DNA of 38,314 bases from Candidatus Uhrbacteria bacterium RIFOXYB12_FULL_58_10 (GTDB lineage: Bacteria > Patescibacteriota > Patescibacteriia > UBA9934 > GWF2-40-263), in contig CALRGA010000004.1 in assembly GCA_943357025.1 (NCBI GenBank), positions 1-38,314 on the forward strand, given 5' to 3'. The position numbers were made by a program, and so were the translations under genes. Positions within the stretch are counted from its first letter, which is position 1. Every line of letters begins with the position of its first letter. Of the stretch, positions 10,201-21,656 are shown one piece after another. Under the pieces are notes generated by a model. That model did no database searches and was not told where the DNA came from. It saw nothing but the letters and a program-made list of their open reading frames with translations.

Positions 10201-10535
10201 AGCGCAGCATCGGCCCGTACTCGCTCATCACCCAGCAGCCGCTCGGGGGACGCGCGCAGTTCGGAGGACAGCGCTTCGGAGAAATGGAAGTGTGGGCGCT
10301 CGAGGCATACGGCGCCGCGCACATGCTGCAGGAGATCCTCACCATCAAGTCCGACGACGTCCCGGGCCGCTCGAAGGCCTACGAGTCCATCATCAAGGGC
10401 GAGGCGATCCGCAAGGTCAACATCCCGGAATCATTCAACGTGCTCATCCGCGAGCTCAAGGGTCTGTGTCTGGACGTTGAGCTCATGCAGGACGGAAAGA
10501 AAGTCGAACTTTCCGGAGAGAAGAAAATCAAATAA
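7281..10535 (+). CDS. rpoB: DNA-directed RNA polymerase subunit beta
   Basis: Full-length RpoB motifs, e.g. [63 protein letters not shown] and [16 protein letters not shown]. Confidence 0.99.
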   Translation: MNYRRNYVTEKDRKYFPGAVKDAMELPDLIEVQLRSYRWFFEDGLKELFHEVSPIKDFIGRDLELSFEQYFLDEPKFNEKDSREKNVTYEAPLRVRTRLVNRRTNVTKEQEIYLGDLPIMTPRGTFIINGIERVIVAQLVRSAGAFFTADVYRGRRYYGAKIIPNRGAWLEFETDPKNVIWVKIDRKRKVAVTSLMRAFGYTTDEEITALFKDVDTHPTNRYIEATIAKDAAKDEAEGLIEVYKRIRPGDLATSDNARGLIHSMFFNFDRYDLGKVGRYKFNLRFNLDVTDEAVAPEANRIITKEDLVHIVKEVIRLNITQEEPDDVDHLGNRRVRAVGELIQGRFRVGLARMERIIKDRMSTLDMETLTPGRLINARPVIGAVREFFMSSQLSQFMDQTNPLSELEHKRRLSAMGPGGLSRERAGFEVRDVHPTHYGRICPIATPEGPNIGLVAHLSSYAIINDYGFIETPYRKVVKETKNGKTLSRITDEIEYINAFKEERSVTVPATIAVDKDGYFVDEMVGGRKFGEPKVVSQSEVDYMDVSSRQIISIGTALIPFLEHDDATRALMGTNMQRQAVPTIKPDAPIVGTGIEYRSAKDSGHVIVAEQDGVISKVDGGQIQITDGKKNVFDYELKKFLRSNNSTSINQRPVVMPGDKVKRGDVVADSSAVDKGEMALGQNVLVAFMSWEGYNFEDAVIMSERLVHDDRYTSVHIENYMIDVRDTKLGPEVVTSDIPNVSEDKLKNLDSEGVIRIGAEVKSGDILVGKITPKGETELSAEEKLLRAIFGEKARDVRDSSLYLEHGEHGKVVDIKVFSREAGDKLNPGVIRQIQVSVADMRKIQVGDKVAGRHGNKGVISKLVPIEDMPFLPDGTPVDVILTPLGVVSRMNLGQILEVHLGLAANALGYRAATPVLNGVTEEQIHGELERAGFPKSAQSVLCDGRTGNQYGHPITVGFMYVLKLSHMVEDKIHQRSIGPYSLITQQPLGGRAQFGGQRFGEMEVWALEAYGAAHMLQEILTIKSDDVPGRSKAYESIIKGEAIRKVNIPESFNVLIRELKGLCLDVELMQDGKKVELSGEKKIK

Positions 10536-10541
10536 CCCCAT

Positions 10542-14492
<3,951 letters not shown>

Positions 14493-14502
14493 GAATAGAA
14501 AG

Positions 14503-14533
14503 AGGCGGTCCGACGCGAGTCGGGCCGCCTTTT
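14503..14533 (+). terminator. rpoC terminator
   Basis: aggcggtccgac-gcga-gtcgggccgcct TTT (12-bp stem with one G-U). Confidence 0.85.
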
Positions 14534-14584
14534 GGTTGACGTCGCGCCATCGACGGAATGGCAGTCATTTTCGGAGAACAATGC

Positions 14585-14617
14585 TATACTCTCGCCGTTG
14601 TAACTAAATGTGTAGTT
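14585..14617 (+). promoter_or_regulatory. Extended -10 promoter and overlapping inverted repeat upstream of the TrmB-like gene
   Basis: TGC-TATACT (14585-14590); aacta-N6-tagtt (14602-14617) just before the ATG at 14620. Confidence 0.5.
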
Positions 14618-14619
14618 CT

Positions 14620-15339
14620 ATGTCGATCAGCGAGCTTCTCCGCCGCGTCGGCCTCGGAAAGAACGAGGCGGACATGTATCTCGCGCTGCTTGAGACGGGT
14701 CCGGCGACCATCTCGGACATTGCCAAGCGCACGGGACTGCACCGTCCGATCGTGTACAAGCATCTCCCCGTCCTCCAGGATCAGGGGCTCGTGACCGTCT
14801 CGCGCAAAGGCGAGCGCAACCTGTTCGTCGCGGAACCGCCGGACCGGCTCGAACGCCTGCTCGACGACGTGCGCGGGCAGTTGCAGATTGTACTTCCCGG
14901 GCTGACCGAATCGTTCCATGCGCGCGGGAAGCGGCCGACGGTGAAGACGCTCGAAGGCAAGAAGGGGATCAAGTTCGTGTTCGAGGACCTCGTTCGCACG
15001 CTGAAGCGCGGCGACACGTTTTATCGATACTCGTCCGCCAGCAAGAGCCGCGACGAGTATCTCCCACAGACGTATCGCGCCGCCCGCGACGCGAAGCAGA
15101 TCGAGCGGTTCGTGATCACGAGCCAGGCCCGCGCGTCGGAGAAGGGCCCGCGGATGGATCGGGCCATCAAGGTGTTCCCGAAGGAGTACGGTCTGTTCGA
15201 CTTCGACGTCACGCAGGTGGTGTACGGCAACAAGGTCGCGTTCATCGACTACGGGACGGAGACCGCGACGATCATCGAGAACCCGGTGTTCGCGGCGTAC
15301 CAGACCGCGCTGTTCCGGGCGCTGTATGATAGACTTTGA
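14620..15339 (+). CDS. TrmB-family HTH transcriptional regulator
   Basis: MSISELLRRVGLGKNEADMYLALLETGPATISDIAKRTGLHRPIVYKHLPVLQDQGLVTVSRKGERNLFVAEPPDRLERLLDD: TrmB-like winged helix plus effector-like C-terminal region. Confidence 0.85.
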   Translation: MSISELLRRVGLGKNEADMYLALLETGPATISDIAKRTGLHRPIVYKHLPVLQDQGLVTVSRKGERNLFVAEPPDRLERLLDDVRGQLQIVLPGLTESFHARGKRPTVKTLEGKKGIKFVFEDLVRTLKRGDTFYRYSSASKSRDEYLPQTYRAARDAKQIERFVITSQARASEKGPRMDRAIKVFPKEYGLFDFDVTQVVYGNKVAFIDYGTETATIIENPVFAAYQTALFRALYDRL

Positions 15340-15344
15340 AACGG

Positions 15345-15725
15345 ATGTCTTTCCTGCAGGCGCTGCGCCCTGCACCCGCGTCACTTTCTTTGAAGGCGGC
15401 AAAGAAAGTAACCAAAGAAATCCGCTCCGCCCGGCCATTCGCTCCTACGCCAGAACGCAAAAATCTGCTTCGGCTTCGGAACTCGCTTCTCGCCCGCGGG
15501 CTCGTACGCTAAGACAATCCTCGCTCGTCTGATGCCGCCAGCAGATTTTCACGTCCTGGCTGGGTCGCTCCGGCAGGGCGGCGACCGGATGGAGGTCTTT
15601 TCCATCCCATCCCGCCATGCAGACCGGGCGGCGGATTTTCCCGCCGTCGGGCGGGATCCCGCCCGACGGCGGGACTTTGCTCCAATCCCATTCCGCAAAA
15701 GAAAGTATGGCGGTGTGGCAGCCAG
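15345..15725. repeat. Hairpin-rich noncoding spacer element
   Basis: Series of inverted repeats: ctttctttg-N7-caaagaaag, ggatgga/tccatcc, and a 34-bp perfect palindrome at 15640-15673; no convincing CDS. Confidence 0.55.
15640..15673. repeat. 34-bp perfect palindrome, copy 1
   Basis: CCCGCCGTCGGGCGGGATCCCGCCCGACGGCGGG is exactly self-complementary; near-identical copy at 20075-20108. Confidence 0.9.
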
Positions 15726-15738
15726 CCACATAAAAAAA

Positions 15739-16245
15739 CTAGCGAAGCTCAATCTCAAACCCTCTCAACAGAGAAACCGCCTCCGGCAGGGAGAACTTCG
15801 CCCCGGCGATTTTATTCCCGTTCGGATCAACCAGATAATTCCTTGCCCGCGAGAAATCGGCCCGACGCAGGTCGCATTCGTAGAAGATCGATTCGTCGAG
15901 ATCCGAGTGTGAGAAGTCGGCGTCCGTGAGGTCGGTGCGGAGGAAGAAGCAACGGCGGAGGTCGCAGGAGACGAACTTTTGTTTGCGGAGCGCGAGTTCG
16001 GAAAAGTTGCATCCGTCGAGAATGCAGTCGACGAATGAGACGTCGACGGAAGGGAATGCGCGGCACTTTCGGAAGTCGACGCCGACGAGCTTGCATCCCT
16101 CGAACGCGACGGACGAGAATCGCGTATCCGCGAGATTCGTCGCGACAAGCGAGCAGGTCTCGAAGAGGACGTCCTCGAGGTCGACGCCGGCGAGGTCGTC
16201 GTTCGCGTAGTTTTTATAAGCGCGGCGGTCGATCATATCGGACAA
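15739..16245 (-). CDS. Pentapeptide repeat protein
   Basis: A(D/N)LxxxxF-type repeats: DLAGVDLEDVLFETCSLVATNLADTRFSSVAFEGCKLVGVDF...DCNFSEL...TDADFSHSDLDESIFYECDLRRADFSRA. Confidence 0.9.
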   Translation of the reverse strand: MSDMIDRRAYKNYANDDLAGVDLEDVLFETCSLVATNLADTRFSSVAFEGCKLVGVDFRKCRAFPSVDVSFVDCILDGCNFSELALRKQKFVSCDLRRCFFLRTDLTDADFSHSDLDESIFYECDLRRADFSRARNYLVDPNGNKIAGAKFSLPEAVSLLRGFEIELR

Positions 16246-16263
16246 GTATACGCCGTCCGACCA

Positions 16264-16289
16264 AACAAAAAAACCGGTCAGGGGACCGG
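16264..16289 (-). terminator. Intrinsic terminator overlapping the end of the membrane protein CDS
   Basis: Minus strand ccggtc-ccct-gaccgg-TTTTTTT. Confidence 0.8.
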
Positions 16290-16877
16290 CGAAGGCCTCT
16301 TGCCTCGCCCCGCGAACGCAAGCGAGGCGATGAGGCCGTTGACGAGGACGAGGTAGATCGGGAACGCGAGGTTCTCGACGTCGCGGATCTCACTCGAAAG
16401 CGTGCCGAGCGCTGCGGCGAGGGAGACGAGGAACCAGGGAAACCATGCCTCTGAGCGGGGGTCGCGGAACGTCTTTGCAATCGTCGGCCACGCGGCCACG
16501 AGGTCGGCGACGATGTTAAAACCGATCGCGAGCACGGCATCCTTCGTCACGACGTACAGCCCGATCGCGACAAGCGCGATGGCGAGGCACAACTTCTCGG
16601 TCAGGCCGAACTTATCGTCGCCGTATCCGCGGAGGCAGAGGACGACTACGAACGAGGTGCCGAACGTCGAGGCGACAAGCACGAAGAGCGCCCATGAAAA
16701 TCCGTCCGACGACGTGACCATGATCCCGATTGCGACAAGCTGCAGCAGCGTCCACAGCGCGAATGACACCACGTTCGGCCGCACCCCGTCCTTTCTTAGA
16801 ATGTCCTTCACGTACGGCACGATCGCGTACAGATGCACGACGGCCGCGGCGATCCCAATGAGCAAATGCCAGTTCAT
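16278..16877 (-). CDS. Multi-pass membrane protein, hypothetical
   Basis: Several hydrophobic helices: LLIGIAAAVVHLYAIVPYV..., SFALWTLLQLVAIGIMV..., LCLAIALVAIGLYVV. Confidence 0.8.
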   Translation of the reverse strand: MNWHLLIGIAAAVVHLYAIVPYVKDILRKDGVRPNVVSFALWTLLQLVAIGIMVTSSDGFSWALFVLVASTFGTSFVVVLCLRGYGDDKFGLTEKLCLAIALVAIGLYVVTKDAVLAIGFNIVADLVAAWPTIAKTFRDPRSEAWFPWFLVSLAAALGTLSSEIRDVENLAFPIYLVLVNGLIASLAFAGRGKRPSPVP

Positions 16878-16991
16878 AATCCCCCGTCTTGTCCGCGATA
16901 AGCTTAGCCCCGTTCAGCGAGTTTGTCGAGATCATCCATGCCTCGCAAAGCCGTTGAAAGGCGGGTGGTAATCTGTTAGGATGAGCGCGAT

Positions 16992-17678
16992 ATGTCCGGA
17001 CACTCCCATTGGCACAACATTCAGTTGAAGAAGGGAAAGGCCGACGCGAGGCGGGCCGGGGCGTTTTCGAAGTTGGTGAAGAACATTACCGTCGCGGCTC
17101 GCGAGGGCGGGGATGCGACGTTCAACTTTAAGCTGCGGATGGCCGTGGACGCGGCAAAGGGGATGTCCGTTCCGAAGGAGAACATCGATCGGGCGATTGC
17201 GCGCGGATCGGGGAACGGGGAGGACGGGGTGATCGAGGAAGTCGTGTACGAAGGGTTCGCTCCGGGCGGCGTCGCGATGCTTGTGGTCTGCCTCACGGAC
17301 AACCGCAATCGTTCCGTCGCCGAGGTGAAGACGGCCGCGTCGAAACACGGCGGCGTTATCGGAGTGAGCGGGTCCGTCATGTGGATGTTCGAGAAGAAGG
17401 GAATCGTTCGATCTTCGACAGCCGACGAGATGGCATTGATCGAGGCTGGCGCGGAGGATATTGCGTCGACGGACGACGGGATGTTTGAGATCGTGTGCGA
17501 GGTTAAGGACTTGCAGAAAGTCGCGGCGGCCGCGGGGAAAATCGACGGGGCGCAGATCGTGTACATCGCGAAGACGACGATGGACGTCGACGGGTCGAAG
17601 CGCGCCGAGCTGGAGGCGTTCTTGGAAATCATGGAAGATTTGGACGACGTCGACGCTGTGTATACGAACGAGGCTTAG
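16992..17678 (+). CDS. yebC: YebC/PmpR family protein
   Basis: MSGHSHWHNIQLKKGKADARRAGAFSKLVKNITVAAREGGDATFNFKLRMAVDAAKGMSVPKENIDRAIARG. Confidence 0.97.
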   Translation: MSGHSHWHNIQLKKGKADARRAGAFSKLVKNITVAAREGGDATFNFKLRMAVDAAKGMSVPKENIDRAIARGSGNGEDGVIEEVVYEGFAPGGVAMLVVCLTDNRNRSVAEVKTAASKHGGVIGVSGSVMWMFEKKGIVRSSTADEMALIEAGAEDIASTDDGMFEIVCEVKDLQKVAAAAGKIDGAQIVYIAKTTMDVDGSKRAELEAFLEIMEDLDDVDAVYTNEA

Positions 17679-17679
17679 T

Positions 17680-18159
17680 ATGAAGGACTCGCTCATTCTT
17701 GGCATCGACCCGGGCTATGGCCGAATGGGATTCGGGTGCATCGCCGTGTCGAAGGGGAAGACGGAGGCGGTCGACTTCGGGGTGATGACGACAACGGCCG
17801 GGGACGCGATCGAGATTCGACTGCTGCATCTCGCGACCGACCTGAACGAGATCATCGCGCACCTGAAGCCCGACCTGATCGCGGTCGAGAAGCTGTTCTT
17901 CGCGAACAATTCGACGACCGCCATGCGCGTTGCCGAGGCCCGGGGAATCGTCCTGCTGCTCGCGGCGCAGGCCGGGGTTCCGATCCTGGAGATCGGGCCG
18001 GCGCAGGTGAAGAAGGCGGTGACCGGCGACGGGGCGGCGAAGAAGCCGGCGATGCAGAAGATGGTCGCGACGCTGCTGAACCTGCCGCGCGTCCCGAAGC
18101 CCGACGACGCGGCGGACGCCTTGGCGATCGCGATAACCGCCAGCACCATGCGCTGGTAA
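17680..18159 (+). CDS. ruvC: Crossover junction endodeoxyribonuclease RuvC
   Basis: LILGIDPGYGRMGFG...LIAVEKLFFANNSTTAMRVAEARGIVLLLA...DDAADALAIAIT: RuvC catalytic motifs. Confidence 0.97.
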   Translation: MKDSLILGIDPGYGRMGFGCIAVSKGKTEAVDFGVMTTTAGDAIEIRLLHLATDLNEIIAHLKPDLIAVEKLFFANNSTTAMRVAEARGIVLLLAAQAGVPILEIGPAQVKKAVTGDGAAKKPAMQKMVATLLNLPRVPKPDDAADALAIAITASTMRW

Positions 18160-18165
18160 AACCAT

Positions 18166-18615
18166 ATGCCAACGAGACTCGTAAAAAAAATCGACCGTGC
18201 GCTGATCGGGTTCTCCCAGCATCACGCCCTCCAAATCGCCCGCGCCGCGTTCTTCGTCGTCTACTTCTGGTTCGGCGTCCTGAAGGTCGTCGGCGTCAGT
18301 CCCGCAAGTCCGCTCGTCGACGCGCTGCTCGCCGTCACGCTGCCGGCGGTCGATCCCGCGACGTTTAACGTCCTGTTCGGCCTGTTCGAGATGGCGATCG
18401 GCACACTTTTCCTTTTTTCAAAGTTCGATCGCGTCACGCTTCCCGTCTTCGTCGCGCACATCGTCATGACGACGCTCCCGCTCTTCCTCCTTCCGAGCCT
18501 GGTGTGGACCGCGCCGTTCGTCCCGACGATGGAGGGACAGTACATCCTTAAGAACCTCGTTCTCGTGGCCCTCGCCGCGGCAATCGTCGCACGGATGAAA
18601 AAGATCGACGCGTAA
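18166..18615 (+). CDS. DoxX-like small membrane protein
   Basis: Four hydrophobic helices, ARAAFFVVYFWFGVLKVVG...LFGLFEMAIGTLFLFSKFDR. Confidence 0.65.
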   Translation: MPTRLVKKIDRALIGFSQHHALQIARAAFFVVYFWFGVLKVVGVSPASPLVDALLAVTLPAVDPATFNVLFGLFEMAIGTLFLFSKFDRVTLPVFVAHIVMTTLPLFLLPSLVWTAPFVPTMEGQYILKNLVLVALAAAIVARMKKIDA

Positions 18616-18631
18616 TCGCGGCGAAATCAAA

Positions 18632-18663
18632 GCGCCCGGCCCCTTGCGGGACCGGGCGTTTTT
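18632..18663 (+). terminator. Intrinsic terminator
   Basis: gcgcccggcccc-ttgc-gggaccgggcgTTTTT. Confidence 0.85.
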
Positions 18664-18671
18664 ACGTGATC

Positions 18672-18941
18672 TTATGCTTGTCCCGCTTTGAAGCAGGCAA
18701 GGCACTTCACCGGCTTGTCGCCGCGTGGCTGAAACGGCACCTGGCAGGCGGCGTTGCATTCGGCGCAAACCGCGTCGAACATCTGGCGCGGCGCATCCAT
18801 GCGGTCGCGTTTCGCGCGCGCGCAGTCGCGGCAGCGTGTCGGCTGGTTGGCCCATCCCTTTTCCGCGAAAAAGGCCTGGTCGCGCTCCGAGAAGGCAAAT
18901 TCCTTTCCGCAGTCGCGGCAAACGAGTGTGATGTCTCCCAT
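18672..18941 (-). CDS. CxxC zinc-ribbon protein (two CxxC pairs per half)
   Basis: MGDITLVCRDCGKEFAFSERDQAFFAEKGWANQPTRCRDCARAKR...FDAVCAECNAACQVPFQPRGDKPVKCLACF. Confidence 0.85.
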   Translation of the reverse strand: MGDITLVCRDCGKEFAFSERDQAFFAEKGWANQPTRCRDCARAKRDRMDAPRQMFDAVCAECNAACQVPFQPRGDKPVKCLACFKAGQA

Positions 18942-19036
18942 ACGATATGAGTGGCTATGTTTAAACCTGGGTCACCGACCCAGCGGAAGCACGAGACTTA
19001 GGCATCGCGTTCTTCCGAAGGCTTACGACGCGGGGA

Positions 19037-19065
19037 ATATTACCATAAAAGAGAAGAAAAGTCAA
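19037..19065 (-). promoter_or_regulatory. Promoter for the zinc-ribbon gene, with a structured leader
   Basis: Minus-strand TTGACT (19065-19060) N17 TAATAT (19042-19037), TGG before the -10; about 90-nt leader containing hairpin ctgggtcggtgacccag. Confidence 0.65.
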
Positions 19066-19097
19066 CAAATCCACGTATCTCTTAGGAAAATAAGAAA

Positions 19098-19120
19098 AAA
19101 CACCTCGTGAACGAGATGTC
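19098..19120 (-). terminator. tRNA-Gly terminator
   Basis: Minus strand acatctcg-ttca-cgaggtgt followed by TTTTTT. Confidence 0.75.
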
Positions 19121-19125
19121 TTTTC

Positions 19126-19200
19126 TGGAGCGGGTAGCGGGAGTCGAACCCGCTTCATCAGTTTGGAAAACTGAGATAATAACCGTTATACGATACCCGC
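19126..19200 (-). tRNA. tRNA-Gly (TCC), CCA encoded
   Basis: GCGGGTATCGTATAACGGTTATTATCTCAGTTTTCCAAACTGATGAAGCGGGTTCGACTCCCGCTACCCGCTCCA; cloverleaf with TCC anticodon. Confidence 0.97.
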
Positions 19201-19216
19201 GCGTGGCGAAAGGATA

Positions 19217-20047
19217 TTACTTCTTTCGCTTCTTGGCAAATTTCCTGTGGACGAGAACGGACAGAATGGCCGCGAGGGTGGTAATGACGACCCATTTGGC
19301 GGCTGGCGGAATGTCGATCGTCGACGTTTCGGCTGGCGTCGGATACGTCTCGCCTTTCGGGGGTGGGAACCCGATACCCGGGACGACGTCGATCTCGGAG
19401 CTGTTTCCTTTTGCGACAGCCAGGACGACGCGCCAAGACGGCGTGACGTCGCCGGAGACTTCGGCGAAGGGGATGCTCATGGAAATCGTCTCGCCCGACA
19501 TCTCGAACGTCAACGTTGTCTCCTTGTTCGTCGCCCAGAAATCCGCGTCCTTGTTGTACCATCGGAAGTCGGTGTACCAGGGATGCTCGGGGGTCGTCTG
19601 GACCGTGAACTCCGCATCGGTTCCTACGCGCACTCCGCCGGGGGCGTTGTTCGCCGTATCGCCGTCCGCGTCGATGAGAATCGATAGCTGGATTTTCCTG
19701 TCGATCTTTTCTGGGATCGCGCCGCCGACGGTGACGACCGCGTCCCAGGTTTGCGCCGAGTCGTTCCTCGTCATCGAGACGGACGAGACGTCCCCGTAAG
19801 GCTCGGTAACCGATGTGACTCCGCCCTTGCGGTCCACGACGTCGCCGACCGGATCCTCGACGTCACCGTCGCCCGTAGAGATCTCGAATGCCTCGCGCTC
19901 CTCGGTCGTCGCAACCGGGGACAGCTGCGCGTCGGTGTAGCCGAGCGATCGCAAATAGTCGCTCGTGCCGGCGGCCGGGGCCGCGGCGAGGGCGAGAGAT
20001 GGGAGGAGGAGGGAGATGGCGATAAAAGTTTTTGGGATCGTCTGCAT
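19217..20047 (-). CDS. Secreted, C-terminally membrane-anchored hypothetical protein
   Basis: Signal peptide MQTIPKTFIAISLLLPSLALAAAP; C-terminal TM AAKWVVITTLAAILSVLVHRKFAKKRKK; start chosen at MQTIPK because the upstream frame runs through a repeat element. Confidence 0.8.
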   Translation of the reverse strand: MQTIPKTFIAISLLLPSLALAAAPAAGTSDYLRSLGYTDAQLSPVATTEEREAFEISTGDGDVEDPVGDVVDRKGGVTSVTEPYGDVSSVSMTRNDSAQTWDAVVTVGGAIPEKIDRKIQLSILIDADGDTANNAPGGVRVGTDAEFTVQTTPEHPWYTDFRWYNKDADFWATNKETTLTFEMSGETISMSIPFAEVSGDVTPSWRVVLAVAKGNSSEIDVVPGIGFPPPKGETYPTPAETSTIDIPPAAKWVVITTLAAILSVLVHRKFAKKRKK

Positions 20048-20051
20048 ATGT

Positions 20052-20223
20052 TTGGTCGGGCCGGCGGGGCTCGCCCCGCCGTCGGGCGGGGTCCCGCCCG
20101 ACGGCGGGAAACCCACGGCCTCCTGGGCATGGCTGCGCTGAGGCACAACGCCATGCCCGTTAAAGCGTCTCGGAGCCAAGCAGTTGGCTCCTCGCACCGC
20201 TTTAACTCCCGCACCAGGCGCGC
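20052..20223 (-). pseudogene. Degenerate tRNA-Pro 3' portion interrupted by two insertions
   Basis: Shares ttggtcgggccggcggggctcg (22 nt), aacccacggcctcctgg (17 nt) and ccaggcgcgc (10 nt) in order with the intact tRNA-Pro; a 36-nt palindromic insert lies in the T-loop and about 87 nt of hairpins in the anticodon loop; 5' acceptor and D-arm absent. Confidence 0.8.
20075..20108. repeat. 34-bp palindrome, copy 2
   Basis: CCCGCCGTCGGGCGGGGTCCCGCCCGACGGCGGG, one base different from 15640-15673. Confidence 0.9.
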
Positions 20224-20245
20224 GCTTATTACTTATATATTCCAT

Positions 20246-20321
20246 TGGTCGGGCCGGCGGGGCTCGAACCCACGGCCTCCTGGTCCCAAACCAGGCGCGC
20301 TACCAACTGCGCCACGGCCCG
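20246..20321 (-). tRNA. tRNA-Pro (TGG), CCA encoded
   Basis: CGGGCCG...CCTGG-TTTGGGA-CCAGG...GTGGGTTCGAGCCCCGC-CGGCCCG-A-CCA. Confidence 0.97.
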
Positions 20322-20329
20322 AACAAAGG

Positions 20330-20358
20330 AATACACACTAACGCCAGGACAGTATCAA
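20330..20358 (-). promoter_or_regulatory. tRNA-Pro promoter
   Basis: Minus strand TTGATA N17 TGTATT. Confidence 0.5.
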
Positions 20359-20389
20359 AAATCCCTTGCGATGGCAAGGGATTTTTACG
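20357..20389. terminator. Bidirectional intrinsic terminator
   Basis: aaaaatcccttgc-gatg-gcaagggattttt. Confidence 0.85.
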
Positions 20390-20440
20390 TTTCCCCCTCC
20401 TCATAGGGAGGAGGGGTCAGGGGTGGTCGTCTCGGACGGA

Positions 20441-21577
20441 TTAGTACGGAAACGCGATGCCTGGATCAACTCTCAAATCTCCTCCGGGTGCGAAATGAGT
20501 TTGCTCATCGTCGCTGATCGTAAGGAAGAACTTGCTCATGAAGCGCATGTAACTGAGCGTGTCTCCCGGGAGCGAGTAATATCCCGGCTCGCTTAGGTAG
20601 ACGACCTCGCCGCTTGGAAGCGCGCCGACCGATCCGGCCGGTGGAATTTCCTCGGTAATAGGGTCGCCGACCGTGTAGTTTCCCCAGAAGGTGTCCGGGA
20701 CGTCGATGACGCGCTTGGCCCAGCCGGTCCCGTAGATTGATACCGCGATCGCCTCGGTCGAAACCCAGCGGAGAACGCCGCCCGGCTCGACGGCGTAGAC
20801 CTTGGGGTCGGTCGTGATCTTCACGAGCCAGGTTCCCGGTCGGACCGTCACGTTCGGTCCGAGCGCGTACGTGGCGAGGTTCGCGGGGTCGATGTAGGCG
20901 ATGTCGTCGAAGTCCTCGTACCAGGTCTTGTACACGGTCTCTGACGGGAACGCGTGGCGCATCCCCTCGTCGTCGACCACGTACACCGCCTCGTCGACCG
21001 TCGTCGTGGGATCGCCGTCGTCGACGAGCCGCACGACCATTCCGCGCTGCGGGGTCGAGGTCTCGACGGACGAGTCCGTCGACTCCTCGGAGTCCGTCGG
21101 AATTTCCTCGTCGACGAACAGGGACGTGTCCTCGGACGCGATGGCATCGAGGCTCCAGAGCTCGTCCTCGACGCAGGTGACGCGGACGTAGCGGTACGGC
21201 TCGCTTCCGTCGTATGAAACGGTCGTTTCCGTCGAGTAGACCGCGAACGTTCCGGTGGTGTTCTGCAGGACGTTCGAATCGACGTCCAACAGCTCGACGC
21301 GCCAGGCCGCGCCGTAGTCGAGGATCCTGTAGGTGAGCGTCAGGTCGCCCGTGCCTTCCTCGCCGTCGCCCATGTCGAGCGTGATTGCCGCGCGCTCGTC
21401 CTGGAAGTCGGCGTACACTCCGTCGGGTTCGCCGACCGCGTTCGACGGGCGGTAGACGGAGATCGGGGACCCGATCGATTCGTCGGCGTAGACGTCCGAC
21501 GCGGCGAAGGCGATGGCGGTCGCCGGGGAAAGGCCGGCGAGGAGAAGTCCGAGTGCGAGGATGTTCGTGATGCGCAT
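20441..21577 (-). CDS. Secreted protein with C-terminal repeat domain common in CPR exported proteins
   Basis: Signal peptide MRITNILALGLLLAGLSPATAIAFA; RHAFPSETVYKTWYEDFDDIAYIDPANLATYALGPNVTVRPGTWLVKITTDPKVYAVEPGGVLRWVSTEAIAVSIYG..WAKRVIDVPDTFWGNYTVG. Confidence 0.85.
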   Translation of the reverse strand: MRITNILALGLLLAGLSPATAIAFAASDVYADESIGSPISVYRPSNAVGEPDGVYADFQDERAAITLDMGDGEEGTGDLTLTYRILDYGAAWRVELLDVDSNVLQNTTGTFAVYSTETTVSYDGSEPYRYVRVTCVEDELWSLDAIASEDTSLFVDEEIPTDSEESTDSSVETSTPQRGMVVRLVDDGDPTTTVDEAVYVVDDEGMRHAFPSETVYKTWYEDFDDIAYIDPANLATYALGPNVTVRPGTWLVKITTDPKVYAVEPGGVLRWVSTEAIAVSIYGTGWAKRVIDVPDTFWGNYTVGDPITEEIPPAGSVGALPSGEVVYLSEPGYYSLPGDTLSYMRFMSKFFLTISDDEQTHFAPGGDLRVDPGIAFPY

Positions 21578-21656
21578 AGAAGGATGTGATTACGAGTCCA
21601 GAATATCAGAATGCGCCGGTAGTGTATAATGATCCCATTCATAATGCCGCGCGAAT

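Noticed and set aside
7245-10322. 1025-aa minus-strand ORF antisense to rpoB
   Set aside because: Artifact of GC-rich codon usage; low-complexity D/L/V/H/R-rich translation with no recognisable domains, while the plus strand is unmistakable rpoB.
20048-20245. N-terminal extension of the secreted protein (MEYISNKRAPGAGVKAVRG...PPSGGTPPDGGASPAGPTKH)
   Set aside because: This frame simply reads through the tRNA-Pro remnant and palindrome; the true start with a signal peptide is MQTIPKTF at 20047.
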